Assembly (NCBI GenBank): GCA_963556195.1
Contig: OY744520.1
Coordinates: forward strand, 1,237,001-1,301,000
Direction: 5' to 3'
Origin: Sepiola atlantica
Taxonomy: Eukaryota > Mollusca > Cephalopoda > Sepiida > Sepiolidae
Length of the DNA stretch: 64,000 bases
Shown here: positions 36,626-50,335 of the stretch, piece after piece
How positions within the stretch are numbered: position 1 is the stretch's first letter
How the letters are laid out: each line of letters begins with the position of its first letter
Made by a program: the position numbers and the translations under genes
Notes under the pieces: generated by a model
What the model saw: only the letters and a program-made list of their open reading frames with translations
Told to the model about the DNA's origin: nothing
Database searches by the model: none

Positions 36626-36725
36626 TAAGTATTTATTCCAACAGTGTTGCTACATGAGTAGCGCTATTTAGTTCTTTAAAATATACTTATGGCAAGTACG
36701 CTACACAGAAACGTTTGTGGTTTAT
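36623..36725 (+). mobile_element. PLE terminal repeat, isolated copy
   Basis: aagtatttattccaacagtg, aaaatatacttatggcaagt and acgctacacagaaacg are diverged matches of the left PLE end at 33975-34065, in the same orientation. No coding part follows, so this is either the stub of a second copy or part of a tandem arrangement. Confidence 0.65.
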
Positions 36726-38815
<2,090 letters not shown>

Positions 38816-39016
38816 AAGCAACCTGATAAATCAGCGAAAGTTTAAACCTATTAAGGGCAACCGTTGTCAAAAATATTAAACTATTGAGAAGCATTCATTA
38901 AAGCTACGACGACGGTTGTGTTGATACTACTCACTACACCGCTTAGCCTAGATATGAGGCGACAAATAATTATAAATATTTGTTTATCTACATACGTATA
39001 CGTTTCATCTTTTCGG

Positions 39017-39017
<1 letters not shown>

Positions 39018-39089
<72 letters not shown>
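39018..39089. repeat. (TA)n microsatellite
   Basis: A perfect TA run that follows the partial repeat copy at 38965-39017. Confidence 0.97.
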
Positions 39090-39093
<4 letters not shown>

Positions 39094-39199
39094 CTTATAA
39101 AAATATATATTTAAAAATATACTCCTTATAGTTTCCGAAATAGTGTCTAGTGCAAGCTCAATGAAGTTGTATTACAAGATTCAGAACATATACACTTTA

Positions 39200-39905
<706 letters not shown>

Positions 39906-39937
<32 letters not shown>

Positions 39938-40040
39938 TATATATACATAAGTGAATGAATAAATGCGAAAGTCTTTTCATTTATCACTTTTATATGACCA
40001 TCAAGCGGGTTACTCATATTTAAATCAGTAATACAACAAT
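39906..40040. other. Short (TA)n and unassigned DNA
   Basis: An interrupted TA run at 39903-39947, followed by unassigned sequence. Confidence 0.6.
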
Positions 40041-40250
40041 GCGTTCCAACAATAGTACAGACCTACTCGCACTAATCGCCTTCAACTGTGCAGACTCACT
40101 TACACATGTTACCTTCAATCGTGCAGATTCACTTGCACTTATCTCTACGAAATTGCAGACAAGACGCTGCCAATAACAATGCAGATTAACTTGAATTCAT
40201 CACGTTCAACAGTACAGACTAACTTGCCCAAAGAACTTCCAACACTACAA
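40041..40250. repeat. Degenerate ~33-bp minisatellite
   Basis: Six to seven units built on ttcaac.gtgcagactcactt followed by gcactaatc.cc, at about 40042, 40080, 40113, 40146, 40173 and 40207. No ORF runs through it. Confidence 0.75.
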
Positions 40251-41140
40251 CAACACAAATTCTGAAACCAGAGAGAGATTTAATACTCCAAACGCATGCA
40301 CCCCACCAGGGCAAAATACATTAAAACAGATTTCAAAAATACTTTTTCTCAATCTGGATGGAGTACTACGCTTTAAGACACAATTACACACCATCAGAGG
40401 GCGTTTTCAGTCTGAGTTATCCCCCCGTTCGAAATGTCAAGCGGCACTACTATCGGTGATTATGAAAGGTGTTGCACGGCAACTTCACTCTATATTTAGA
40501 AACTAACCTTAACAGGCACATATCACCAAATCACCTCGAACTCTCCTTTTCATCCGGGTCTGGCCTTGAACGCACCTCACAACATGTGCACGCTCACAAC
40601 TCACTATTCGGTATGTAAGACTTTCCCCTCTACTTACGCATACATACACGCGAACTCTCTTTGTACACATTATCAATGATACAATTTCATAGCGAACCCA
40701 GTCGAACACATTATCGTAACCCCGAGACAATCATCGTCGAAATATCAGTGATTAAACCCCATTACTTTACATCTAGAGAGAATTATATAAAAAAATACAT
40801 TTTTAAAGAGAATAAGGTTCTTCAATTATGCATGTTAACACTTATCATATGGAGACTGTATCACATTAGGTTTATTTGACAAACTTTTATATACTCCAAG
40901 CATCATTTGTATAGGATTTTCCGTCTCTAAAAGTACAAATTTCTCTCTAAATGAATAAATAAAAGGACAAGAAAAATATATATTATAAATGAACCTGTCT
41001 GATTCGGGTTTAATTATAGTTGATAATACATAAGATGGTAAAAAGCTTTTTCAAACACTAGAATTGAAGTATCTATTTTTTGTGATTTTATTTGCTCTAT
41101 ACCTCCCGAGATGAGATTATAAGGGAAAAGGACAAAAAAT
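40251..41140. other. No recognised gene
   Basis: A more GC-balanced stretch to about 40740, then AT-rich. The short frames at 40509-40730 and 40661-40879 match nothing I know. Confidence 0.45.
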
Positions 41141-41144
41141 CAGA

Positions 41145-41215
41145 CGGGTGGTCTTGTGGTTAAGTGGTGCCATTTTGACAATGAGCTTGTGATTGATGTT
41201 TCCTATTCAGAGTCA
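41145..41215 (+). mobile_element. SINE-like tRNA-derived fragment
   Basis: ggtggtcttgtggttaagtg holds an A-box-like tggttaagtgg. The B-box region (gattgatgtttcc) is decayed. It is short and unclassified. Confidence 0.4.
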
Positions 41216-41234
41216 AAGGTAATTCTCTTTTTAG

Positions 41235-41425
41235 AGTAAGATTTTTAAAATTCCGAAAAATTCCAAAAAATCCCCAAAGATTCTGAGGTATTCCCTATTA
41301 AGCCAGAAGATTCCTGATGATTCTGTAAGATTCCAGATGATTCCAAATATTCTTAGGCATTCCAAAAGACTATTAGAGATTCCAAATGATCCCATGCAAA
41401 GTCACACGAGATTCCATATTTACCT
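41235..41425. repeat. ~10-bp degenerate tandem repeat of gattccaaa
   Basis: attcc or a close variant recurs about every 10-11 bases for roughly 190 bp (for example aaaattccgaaaaattccaa, gattcctgatgattctgtaa and gattccagatgattccaaat). No coding frame is kept. Confidence 0.75.
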
Positions 41426-41446
41426 TTCGAGTTAGCCATCTCGTGA

Positions 41447-41545
41447 AACCTTGCTGAGGACCGCCGGGCATATGCTGCTATGATTCGAGATGTGGTGCAA
41501 GCCCGGGAAGAGGCCGGCTCAACCCGGCCAGGTGAACGCCGTTGT
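41447..41545 (+). pseudogene. Possible LINE extreme C-terminus
   Basis: One frame is open and reads NLAEDRRAYAAMIRDVVQAR then EEAGSTRPGERR. The pattern LA.DR..Y..M.......R is the usual last helix of many LINE ORF2 proteins. It is GC-richer than its neighbours. Too short to place. Confidence 0.4.
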
Positions 41546-42246
41546 AATGATAATAATGCTTTCTACAAATTATTCTTCTACCAAACAGAATGATTACAAA
41601 GCATTATTATTCTTTTCATAATTTTAGTCGACATTAAACTGCAACCTCCACAGGTGGAAACAAACAACAACAAGCAACTGCCTTTGTGGAACTCCAAGAC
41701 AGACAATAGAACGCATCATCAGTGACTGCAGTGATGGCACAACTTGTACTGGATTTGATGGACAACTATGGGCTCGGCATTGGCATAATAAAATATGATG
41801 ATTACTGCCGTAAAACAAGCCAAAACGCATAATCTTACGTTAAACTTGCATAGAAAACTGAACGTTATTGCTAAACGTTCGATTTTATTTTTCAAAATAT
41901 TTTTTTATAATCAGAAAAATTAGTGTCAGATTTTTAGCAAAATACATGCATAAAAGTGTTTTAGATGGGTAGGGAGTTCGTATCGTATAAGTTCGTTGAA
42001 ATGTGTTTTGATGCATTTTAAGAAAAAAGGCGGGAATTTACTGATTATATTCTTTCGTCTTTGTCTTTTTTTTCTTTTCTTTCTGTGGGAAATGGAAATG
42101 TTTGAATGGAGCGTCAATTTCTTTTATTGTATTTGATTCTCTTGAGAGCGAAAGTCGTTAGAGTCCGTTCATGTCTCTCACATGTGGTGGTGTTCTTTTT
42201 TCTCTGTTTTTGTTGTTAATTATTATTTGTGTTGTTGTTATCTTAG

Positions 42247-42482
42247 GGCGTTGGTCCTGTTTTGCAATGTGAGACGTCGAGTAGATCGCCTCAGCCATCG
42301 CCATCATCGTTTAGCACCGGCTTTCCAGCCGAAACCGACAAATCTGATCTCGACGGGAGACAGAGGAGGGGGGTGCTCATGCGTGCTGATGTGTGTGCCG
42401 CCGCCGAGCATATGAATCTAAGAAAAGCAGAAATACGGGGGGAGAGGGGTCGTGTGTGGGGATCTTCAAGCACAACAATTTG
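42247..42482 (+). other. CpG-rich block, candidate exon
   Basis: A pyrimidine-rich tract ending gttgttgttatcttag lies just before 42247, and gtatgtgtg follows at 42483, so this 236-bp block has acceptor-like and donor-like edges. One forward frame is open throughout and reads SSRSPQPSPSSFSTGFPAET and RADVCAAAEHMNLRKAEIRG. A second GTGAGT donor-like site lies at 42612. CpG is much denser than in neighbouring DNA. I recognise no protein family, and no second exon was found. It may be a host exon, an lncRNA exon or a piece of an unknown repeat. Confidence 0.25.
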
Positions 42483-43199
42483 GTATGTGTGTGTGTTTGT
42501 TTTATGCTTTCGATGCATACAAAAATACAGATCAACTTTAATAAAGTCACAACTCCTCAAAAGATGATGCCATACAGATTTTATGAAGAGGAAAAAAGAG
42601 CTGCCAGATCGGTGAGTCTTCACATTTTTGAAGATAGACCATGTAAGTGAATTACGCAATACTAACTGTAAACATCCCTATTCAATATTTGTTAAATGTA
42701 ACATTTAAACGGTGTGCAAATTTAGCATCCCTGCTTGCCCCCACTCCCATGAAACCTCATCTTATGACACTCGGTCGTGTTTCGCATTTACAAATGTAAA
42801 CATAACATACTCACGTATTTTAAAATTCACTTAATCTCAGAATATATTTCTTTCTCATTAAAAAAAAACATACAAGTGACTCTCTGCTACAGTTAGGAAT
42901 ACAGAAGAAAGCGTCCGTGAATTTTCTTTACTGTGACTACATTTGCAGGAGCCGTAAAAATAAACCAATATTTTTTCGATACCTACAATATACCCTCCAT
43001 TCCCACCTTGACAAGAGTGGTCCACATTGCACATCAATACACCGATTTGTACTGGTACTTTATTATACAATATTTTAAAAATCATTGAGTTTTGTGTGCG
43101 CGATTGACCCAATGAATACCGGAATATAGACTCGGTTATACCAATTTCAAACTCATTACATACTACTACCATTGAACCGGTCTATTTGGAATTATGATA

Positions 43200-43425
43200 A
43201 AATAGTGCTCTAATGTGCCGGAGACCAGGGTACAATTCTCGGTCGATTCATACCAAAGACTTAAACAATGGTACTTGATGTCACCTGGCTAAACACCCAG
43301 TATTATAATGTTAGGATCAATGATGAGTGATGTAATGTTGGGAAAGGAGTGGCGCCCTCCCCAGTAGCTAATAAAAAGGGAACCTTCAGGTCACTTTCGA
43401 ATACGGTCAACCACTTTACCTTTTT
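43200..43425 (+). mobile_element. Possible SINE with CTTTACC tail
   Basis: Landmarks are ccggagaccagggtacaatt, cacctggctaaacacccagt and ggcgccctccccagtagcta, ending cactttacctttttaccg. The tail resembles that of the SINE at 19640-19828. The B-box-like ggtacaattct is weak. Confidence 0.4.
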
Positions 43426-43489
43426 ACCGTTTGAGAAGGTATTTTATTTACCTCCTTTCCAGGGGGTCAGGTGTGTGTTTTGATGAAAG

Positions 43490-43570
43490 TCTTTCTGTGG
43501 AACGAACTGGATTCGAACCCGGCACATCCAGGTCCACAGTCTGCGTTGTTAACGAAGGTATGAACACACA
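43490..43570 (-). mobile_element. tRNA-derived SINE copy (reverse)
   Basis: ttctgtggaacgaactggat followed by tcgaacccggcacatccag is the complement of the SINE at 31318-31421, with a good B box on the minus strand (gggttcgaatcc). It explains the RTGFEPGTSR-like translation of the overlapping frame. Confidence 0.75.
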
Positions 43571-43856
43571 CTATCATTCCATTATCAGATATTTACACTA
43601 TCTCATATGTTTCGACATTGAATTACAAAAAAAAGCAAAACAACAAAATAAGATAACGAAAAGAATTACTAAATATGGTGAACATTTTTTTAATATATCT
43701 TGTTGGTCTGTCAAGGTACATTTAAAATCTATTAGAGGCAACCAGAAAGAGATGGAGATGTTTAACGGGTTAACGTATGCACAACAATAAAGAAACTATA
43801 CTCCCTATTGGTTAAAATTTTTTTACAATGTGCAGAATAGAGATGATCAAAGATTT

Positions 43857-44500
43857 AGTCCGATCAAATTACTGAAAAAGGTCAAACTAATTGAAACACA
43901 GTACATTTCTATGAGTGTCTATATGAACATGTTAAAACATCTACGGATGCGAAATAAGAAAATTTACAATTATCGATCTGCGTTAAATCTGATTTTGATA
44001 ACTAATGAATGTGAGCTGAGTATTAGGCGATGAGAGAGAGAGAGAGAAAAGAGAAAAAACAATTTGGAGTACATCCAGAAAAATGTTAAGAACATAACTG
44101 AAAGAATGTGAGTAACTGCACAAATACAAAAGCAAATCTAATCAAACTTATGTACATGACAATTTTTATTAATCTAAATACATTTTCGAAGTTAAATCTG
44201 ATTTTGATAACTAGGTTAAAGTGCATGAATGTGGGCGGAGTGTGAGGCGATGAGAGAGAGGGGGACAGAGAGAGAGAGAGCGAAGAGAAGTGGGCTAGCA
44301 AAGGACGACACGGTAGATAGATGCTTGGAAAGGAGTATAGTCCAGTCAAATCAGTAAAAAGGGTCAAACTAATTGCAACACAAGGTTTTTTCGCACAATG
44401 CATTTCTATGAGGTGTCTATATGCACATATTAAAAGTCTAGAAAAATCTACCGATGCGAAATATGAAAATTTACAATTATCGATCTGCGAAAATAGCGTG
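43857..44500. repeat. Shuffled local duplication
   Basis: Block X (agtcc.atcaaat.a.taaaaa..gtcaaactaattg and ttacaattatcgatctgcg) occurs at 43857 and again near 44339. Block Y (gttaaatctgattttgataac and gatgagagagag) occurs at 43982 and 44191. The order is X-Y-Y-X with different spacings. The short frames (67 and 62 codons) are related to each other only through this duplication. Confidence 0.75.
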
Positions 44501-46350
44501 TGTTTATAACAAAAAAATGTAAACAACCTCGTTTTCATTTTGCCTTTTTTCTAAAATTTTCGATAAAATTGATTGCTGGTATTAAATGTGTTTCTTGTCC
44601 TGAAATAAAGTTCTAATTTACTTTATAAAGTTTTGAGAATCGAACTTTTATCCAATGTTTTAATCGCTGGCGGCCATATTGTTTTTCCATGTCCCAAAAT
44701 ATCTTACGACGTAAAAGTTTTATTACATTCAAAAAACAAAGTTTTTGATACAAAATAAAATTTGAACATTGTTTTACACAAAAAAACAACTTGTTTAAAA
44801 CAATATGAAGAGGTTCAAACTAAAACATATTGGTTGATGTTTAAAGAATTCCTTAGAATATATATCATAGTTCGGAAGTTTAGAATAACTTACTGAAATA
44901 AATATGTCGTCTATTATCCACTGCTGGTTTTTACTGTCAATTTCGTTTTTTTGTTACAAATTGAATAATGTCTAACGCAAGTACTAGGGATATGTGCATA
45001 CCTTGTGAAGAAGGTATTAACAATCTTAGGGATACAGTGACAAATACCCAAAAACGAAGTGATAGCATTAACACAGCATGTGAGGAATATGCAAGTAGTT
45101 TTCGTATATGTGCAGGTCAACGTGTTCATAAGAGCTGTAGAAAACGATAGTGTAACCCTAACATTATAAAAGCAGATGAAAAACATGGAATGGTTCGATA
45201 TATCAGCATTTAATTGTAGGTTACAATCCCGAGCAAGAATTACTGCCTTTCTTTGTGGAACATCAATCAAATACCAAGGAAGGCAAAGATGTCATCTTGT
45301 GAAAACATAAATATTTAATAACACTATAGACAAAATATGTAAGTTCTGGAATGATGAGTGGAGTGATACAGTATTCGAAAGATTATCCTCTGCAAATGAT
45401 TTACATGTCAAGAGGGGCAGTCTATTGCAACGGGGCAGTACCAACCTTAGGACAGGCAAACAATGCAATAAATATATGACTCCAAACTCATGTTATCCAT
45501 CTACAGATGAACTTACTTTAGAGAAAACCTTAGTGTTGCTTAGGTTATGCAGATTATTACAACAAGAAAAATAGAGAGAAGAAGCAGGAATCCCTGGAAC
45601 ATGCTGTCATGTAAGCAATTCGACCAAGTATGATGATTGCTCTTTTACAATTATGGTTAGTCATAAAAATGCAGCTCTATTGTTGATAGATTAATTACAG
45701 GAACATATGACGAAATGTAACTGTTACAGAAGGTCAATTTATGATATATGCCGCAGACACTATTGACCACAATATACATAATCTTGATGGATATGGCACT
45801 TTTCATCTGATAGGTATGGTTGCCATATTAACACTAAGTAAATTTGTCACGCGTGTGATTTCCCAGCATGATGTAACGACTAATGAGATCCTTAAGCCTA
45901 GACAAGTAACAATTCAGCATTACCATCATCACAAAGATAATCTATATCATTTTGGTGAACTTACCCATCATAAGCCTTGTGATCATTTCTATAAATCCCC
46001 ATATTTACTTGATATTCTGTGGACATTTCCCCGTTTCTGCAATTGCCATGCCCAGGGTTGTCAGAATTCATGCAAATTAGTACCTCTCACTTTAAGGAAA
46101 TCCGGGAAGAGCAACTGTAGTGATTTTGCCTTTCATTGACTTTGATCCATCAAATATGTCATGTATTCATTCTATATTGATATTACTGGTTTAACAAGTA
46201 AAATTATAACACAACTCCTGTTACCACATTTGACAATCCGCTGTATTGGAAGGTTCAAACTATTATAGTTAATGAGCCATCTATAGCCGTTTGAAATTTA
46301 TTGGAGGATTACAGGTAAAGATTAGTTTTCTTGGGTGTATAGGCAATCTA

Positions 46351-46559
46351 AACTGTGTCCATCGCTTTATTGCAGATTACAAAATAATCAATATTTCAGT
46401 AAATATAAGTTATAAAAAGCTTAAAATTACACCATCCAAGGACTGTATAAGGTGAGATAAATCCTAAAATTTCATCAAAATTCATGTCATATTTAAAAAG
46501 TTATGTTATTTTTTTAATATTCAAGGAATTTTCACCGTCCATTGCTTTATTGCAGGTCT
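46351..46559. repeat. Left terminal inverted repeat of Tc1 element
   Basis: It pairs with 47702-47911. The outer binding-site-like repeat is at 46358-46376, and the inner one (gtccattgctttattgcag) is at 46538-46556. Confidence 0.92.
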
Positions 46560-46565
46560 CATAAA

Positions 46566-47575
46566 ATGCCAAAAAAAGGACGTTTAACAGCTACCGAGAA
46601 GCAGAGGATTATTGCAGGACTAGCTGAAGGACTCTCGATCATGAATTTAGCCACAGAACTAAAAAGGGATCCCCGAACTTTAGCTACATTCGTCAAGAAC
46701 CCCAACATCAAGTCCAGGAAAGATAAGGGCACAAGGAGGAACCTTTCTGATCGGGATCTTCGAAAATTCGTAGAGAGATTGTGCGCGACCCAAACAGCAC
46801 CAGTGCAACAATTTTTGCGAGGGCTGGAGTCATACCAAGGTCCAGACAAGCCCGATGCAATGTACTGAATGAAATGGCAAGGAACATCAAACCTATTCCA
46901 AGGCCTCCATTGAGCCAAACCCACAAAGAAAAACGATTGGCTTGGGCACAAAAATATATGAAAATGGATTGCCAAAATGTTCTGTTTACAGATGAGGCTC
47001 GTGCTACCCTTGATGGACCGGACGGATGGGCCAAAGTTTGGAATCCAAATGGAACTCCAACGCCTTATAGATTTCGTCGCCAACAGGGAGGTGGAGGCAT
47101 AATGTTTTGGGCGGGAATTATTGGGGATAAGCTATGTGGACCATTCCGAGTGCCAGAAGGTGTCAAGCTCACCAGCAATGCCTACACTGCCTTTCTAAAT
47201 GAGAATTTGTTATCCTGGCTAGATGATCTTCCCTTGTCACGTCGTTTTAAGATTATTTTTATGCATGACAATGCCCCATCTCATGCTGCTAGGGCAACTA
47301 CATCCTTCCTTGGATCTCAGGGCTTTGTTGGAGAAACCCTCATGTCCTGGCCACCGTGTTCTCCGGACCTTAACCCCATCGAACACCTATGGTCAATATT
47401 GAAACGAGGAGTTTATGAGGGAGGAGAGCAGTTTTCTTCGAAGGATGCCCTTTGGAACAAAATAGTCGACGTTGCCAGAACCATTACTCCATCTTAGATC
47501 AAACAATTGACCTCCTCGGTGGACAAAAGGTTGTTTAATGTAATTTCAAAACATGGGGGATATGTGGACAAATAA
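46566..47575 (+). pseudogene. Tc1-type transposase (DD37E), broken
   Basis: The start is the ATG at 46566 (MPKKGRLTATEKQRIIAGLA), six bases after the left TIR. Residues 1-55 are the first helix-turn-helix of the paired-like DNA-binding domain, and the second half, with a GTRRNLSDRDLRKF region, follows. Near 46770-46780 the frame shifts (a 1- or 2-base change) into DPNSTSATIFARAGVIPRSR. The catalytic domain has its first Asp in LFTDEARATLDG (46991-46993), the second in FMHDNAPSH (47267-47269) and the Glu in SPDLNPIEHLW (47381-47383); the last two are separated by 37 residues. GGGGIMFWAGI is the Gly-rich box. A TAG at 47495-47497 interrupts the frame, but it continues as IKQLTSSVDKRLFNVISKHG to TAA at 47573-47575, the normal Tc1 end. 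Total length would be about 336 residues, typical for the family. Two lesions mean it is inactive here. Confidence 0.92.
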
Positions 47576-47701
47576 TTCGTTTGTTTGACACTTAGCCCTC
47601 GGGATGTGCCTTTGTTTTTGTTAATTTTCCCCAGAAAATGTGTTCAATATAAATTTATGATGCTTTGGTATTGATTTATTGAGCTAAAACATTATCTTAG
47701 A

Positions 47702-47911
47702 AGACTTGCAATAAAGCGATGGACGGTGGAAATACCTTGAATATTAAAAAAATAACATAACTTTTTAAATATGACATGAATTTTGATGAAATTTTAGGAT
47801 TTATCTCACCTTAATACAGTCCTTGGATGGTGTAATTTTCAGCTTTTTATAACTTATATTTACTGAAATATTGATTATTTTGTAATCTGCAATAAAGCGA
47901 TGGACACAGTT
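47702..47911. repeat. Right terminal inverted repeat of Tc1 element
   Basis: It is the complement of 46351-46559. Visible differences include one extra T in the actgtattaagg stretch and c for t in the inner repeat. Confidence 0.92.
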
Positions 47912-49420
47912 TAATGGTAAGAGCAGGATTGTCAGAAGTTCTGGAAGAAATATGTGTCCACAACTCAGTGGCAAATATGCTTAGTTGAAATATCCTTGCT
48001 AAAGTATGAAGAGATCATTTCTTAATATATTGTGCATTTAATATATTACTTCTTGCAGACACATTGGAACTCACTGTGACACATACTGTAACTCAAAGTG
48101 AAGAAAATACTCCCACATGAACAGAGAAATCTAATATCATTAAAGTGAGAGGTACTAATTTAGCAGAAAGTTGAATAATGTCAGCTAAAAAATATTTGCA
48201 ACACTCATTGCTATTCGAGATACGATAGTAGATGAAGAATCTATGATAGCAGCTATGACTATCCATGAAGAGTTGAAACAGAAAAAAAGGAAAATTTGAC
48301 TAATTGTACTTGCTGCTTATGGTTGCAATATATGAAAATGCTAGACTCTATGGGTTGAAAGAACAGGAAATGCAGTTATGCAGAGTTCACTGGTGATAAT
48401 TATAAAATTAGTAAATAGCACAAAGAAGTAACTGACACCCGACAAAAGAAAGACTGCACTCATACAAAAAAGCATATCAGCTTTTTGAAAGCCAGAGATG
48501 TCTTCAGTAAATCTTATGTCACTGACAATATTAGGTCAGGTGTTGTTGTATAAGATTCAGTAAATTTAGATCAAACAGAAAATGTTGGCTATGAGATTCT
48601 TCAATCCATCGAAGGCAATGAGATATCTAACAATTCATTCAAATGAAAAACAAAACAGGCAAGTTACCTTTGGATCAGAAACAGATGTGATTATAGACAA
48701 AAAAAGTAGTGCATATTCATTCACAAGCATTGTTTCAATGCCTAACATTAGTTGCAAAAAAAAAAACTTTAATATATAGGACCTATTTAAATATGGGGTG
48801 TGTCGTTAAACAACGTCTATTTTTGATTCCATTGCTTCTCATAGATCTGCAAACAAAGCAATTCTAGGAAGTGCTATATGGAGCCAACTTCGATGCCAAG
48901 AATGCAAACTTTCCTCTGGTAGACACTTTCTTTTGGAAGGAGAGGCATTAGTACATCGGATCATTTCGCATCATGGTCTTACATTTAGATAAATATAGTA
49001 TGTATATTTCAAATACGTACTGTTCAAATATTACAAATGCGTTATTATATTTACAGTTAACAATCTTCAATAAAAGACATAATTTATTTGGGAAGAGGAG
49101 TAAATACTGTATCAGAACACTGGTTCCAACAACGAAAAAGAACATTTTCTTTGGCAGATAAATCTAATAAACATAGGCTTATCCAGATGTTTTCCGAAGA
49201 TTACATTGAGTTAGATGATTGCAAAATAATTGAATAACAAAAACACTCGGAGAGCGCAACCCTCATCCAAAATTTATTGTGTTACCCTTCTATGCATGTG
49301 AAACTTGGTAATGTTTTTGAAAATGAAACACTATATAAACAGGAAAGTTTACACAGATTGATTGAGAAGTGCCAGATTGACGGAGATTCATATGAAGTTG
49401 TTAAATGGGATGTTCTATGT

Positions 49421-50335
49421 TAAAATGAAAAATGCTGCCAGATTTTGAATCTGTTTTCGATCTAGGTGAAATTTGATTTGGTGATATGTACTACTATCTG
49501 GTACCCATGTTTCAAAGTTTAAAAGAATAGACAAGAAAGTAACTGAGATGTGATTTTTAAAGACTTTGACAATGATCAAAAATAGAGATTTTCCGAATTT
49601 CAAAATAATCTTGCATTCAGATACTGAACTGGATCAGATTCAGAATTTATTATAGGACTTCTCTGGGGCAAGATGTAACTTTGGTAAAAAAGGCATTGAA
49701 ATCTGGTGATTATTTTTTGCATAAAGTTGCTAACAAAGTGACAAATAAACAAACAAATAAATAAACGATGATTAAAACATGACCCCTTTGTGTGTGGGAG
49801 AGAGATGGGGTTAATTAATATTCATTTTTTTCCTCTAAATTGAAACATAATGATGTAGAAGTATATAAAATAATTCCATGAAATATTCCAATAATGTGTA
49901 AATGGAATAATATTATTTGAATGCATACGATAAAACAGTGTATTTTAGCGTAAAGAATGTCTCAAAACTTAAGATTGACCCTAAAATACATTACATATAG
50001 GTTAATTTTTGCTGTGAGATTAAAGAAACATTCTATATACATAATTTCATATCCTAATTTTTACTTATAAATTTCAAATGATGTCTTGGTGCGATTGGTA
50101 GAATACATCATGTTCACTGAAAAATACAGGGCACCTGTTGATAAAAAATGCCAAATTTGCATATTTCGTATCGGTAGATTTTTCTAGGCTTTTAGTATGT
50201 TAAAATAGAGACCTTATAGAAATGCATTCTGCAAAAAAACTAGTTTTGCAATTAGTTTGACCTTTTGCCAAAATTGAGGTTTATTTGACTGGACTAGCGA
50301 TATATGCAACATCAGCAACTCATAATGTGAAACCT
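49421..50335. other. No recognised gene
   Basis: AT-rich, with a few short frames. The first 200 bp may still be tail of the decayed protein family, but I cannot align it. Confidence 0.45.

Larger units (their letters stand above)
46351..47911 (+). mobile_element. Tc1-type transposon, 1,561 bp, IR/DR termini
   Basis: It lies exactly between TA at 46349-46350 and TA at 47912-47913. Both ends start aactgtgtccatcgctttat (right end as complement) and the inverted repeats run about 209 bp (46351-46559 and 47702-47911) with only a few differences. Within each repeat the 19-mer gtccat(c/t)gctttattgcag occurs twice, at the outer end and about 180 bp further in, which is the IR/DR arrangement of Sleeping Beauty-type elements. 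The interior is a transposase gene with two lesions. The insertion is inside a decayed ORF of another repeat family, and joining the flanks at a single TA restores that frame. Confidence 0.93.
44966..49420 (+). pseudogene. Decayed member of a multicopy unknown protein family
   Basis: Fragments of one long protein run through this region. 44969-45150: CIPCEEGINNLRDTV..., ending VHKSCRKR, a Cys/His-rich N-terminus. About 45340-45480: WSDTVFERLSSANDLHVKRG and STNLRTGKQ. 45741-46139: IYAADTIDHNIHNLDGYGTF followed by HLIGMVA. About 46140-46350: PFIDFDPSNMSCIHSILI, NPLYWKVQTIIVNEPSIAV and VKISFLGCIGNL. After the inserted Tc1: MVRAGLSEVLEEICVHNSVA. About 48590-48900: SQALFQCLTLVAKK and ANKAILGSAIW. 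About 48940-49000: EALVHRIISHHGLTFR. About 49130-49240: FSLADKSNKHRLIQMFSEDY. I know this ADNIDHN..TLDG.GTFH family as repeated, unnamed proteins in many animal genomes. Its function is unknown to me. The expected Cys-rich C-terminus is not seen here. Stops and shifts throughout make it inactive. Confidence 0.7.

Noticed and set aside
40041..40250. CRISPR-like array
   Set aside because: Unit lengths vary, spacers are not unique and the genome is eukaryotic; it is a degenerate minisatellite.
42291..42659. 122-codon reverse frame
   Set aside because: Overlaps the forward candidate exon and has no recognisable domain; low-complexity Ser/Arg/Pro content.
46559..47083. Reverse frames of 174 and 108 codons
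   Set aside because: Antisense to the Tc1 transposase, whose catalytic motifs are on the plus strand.
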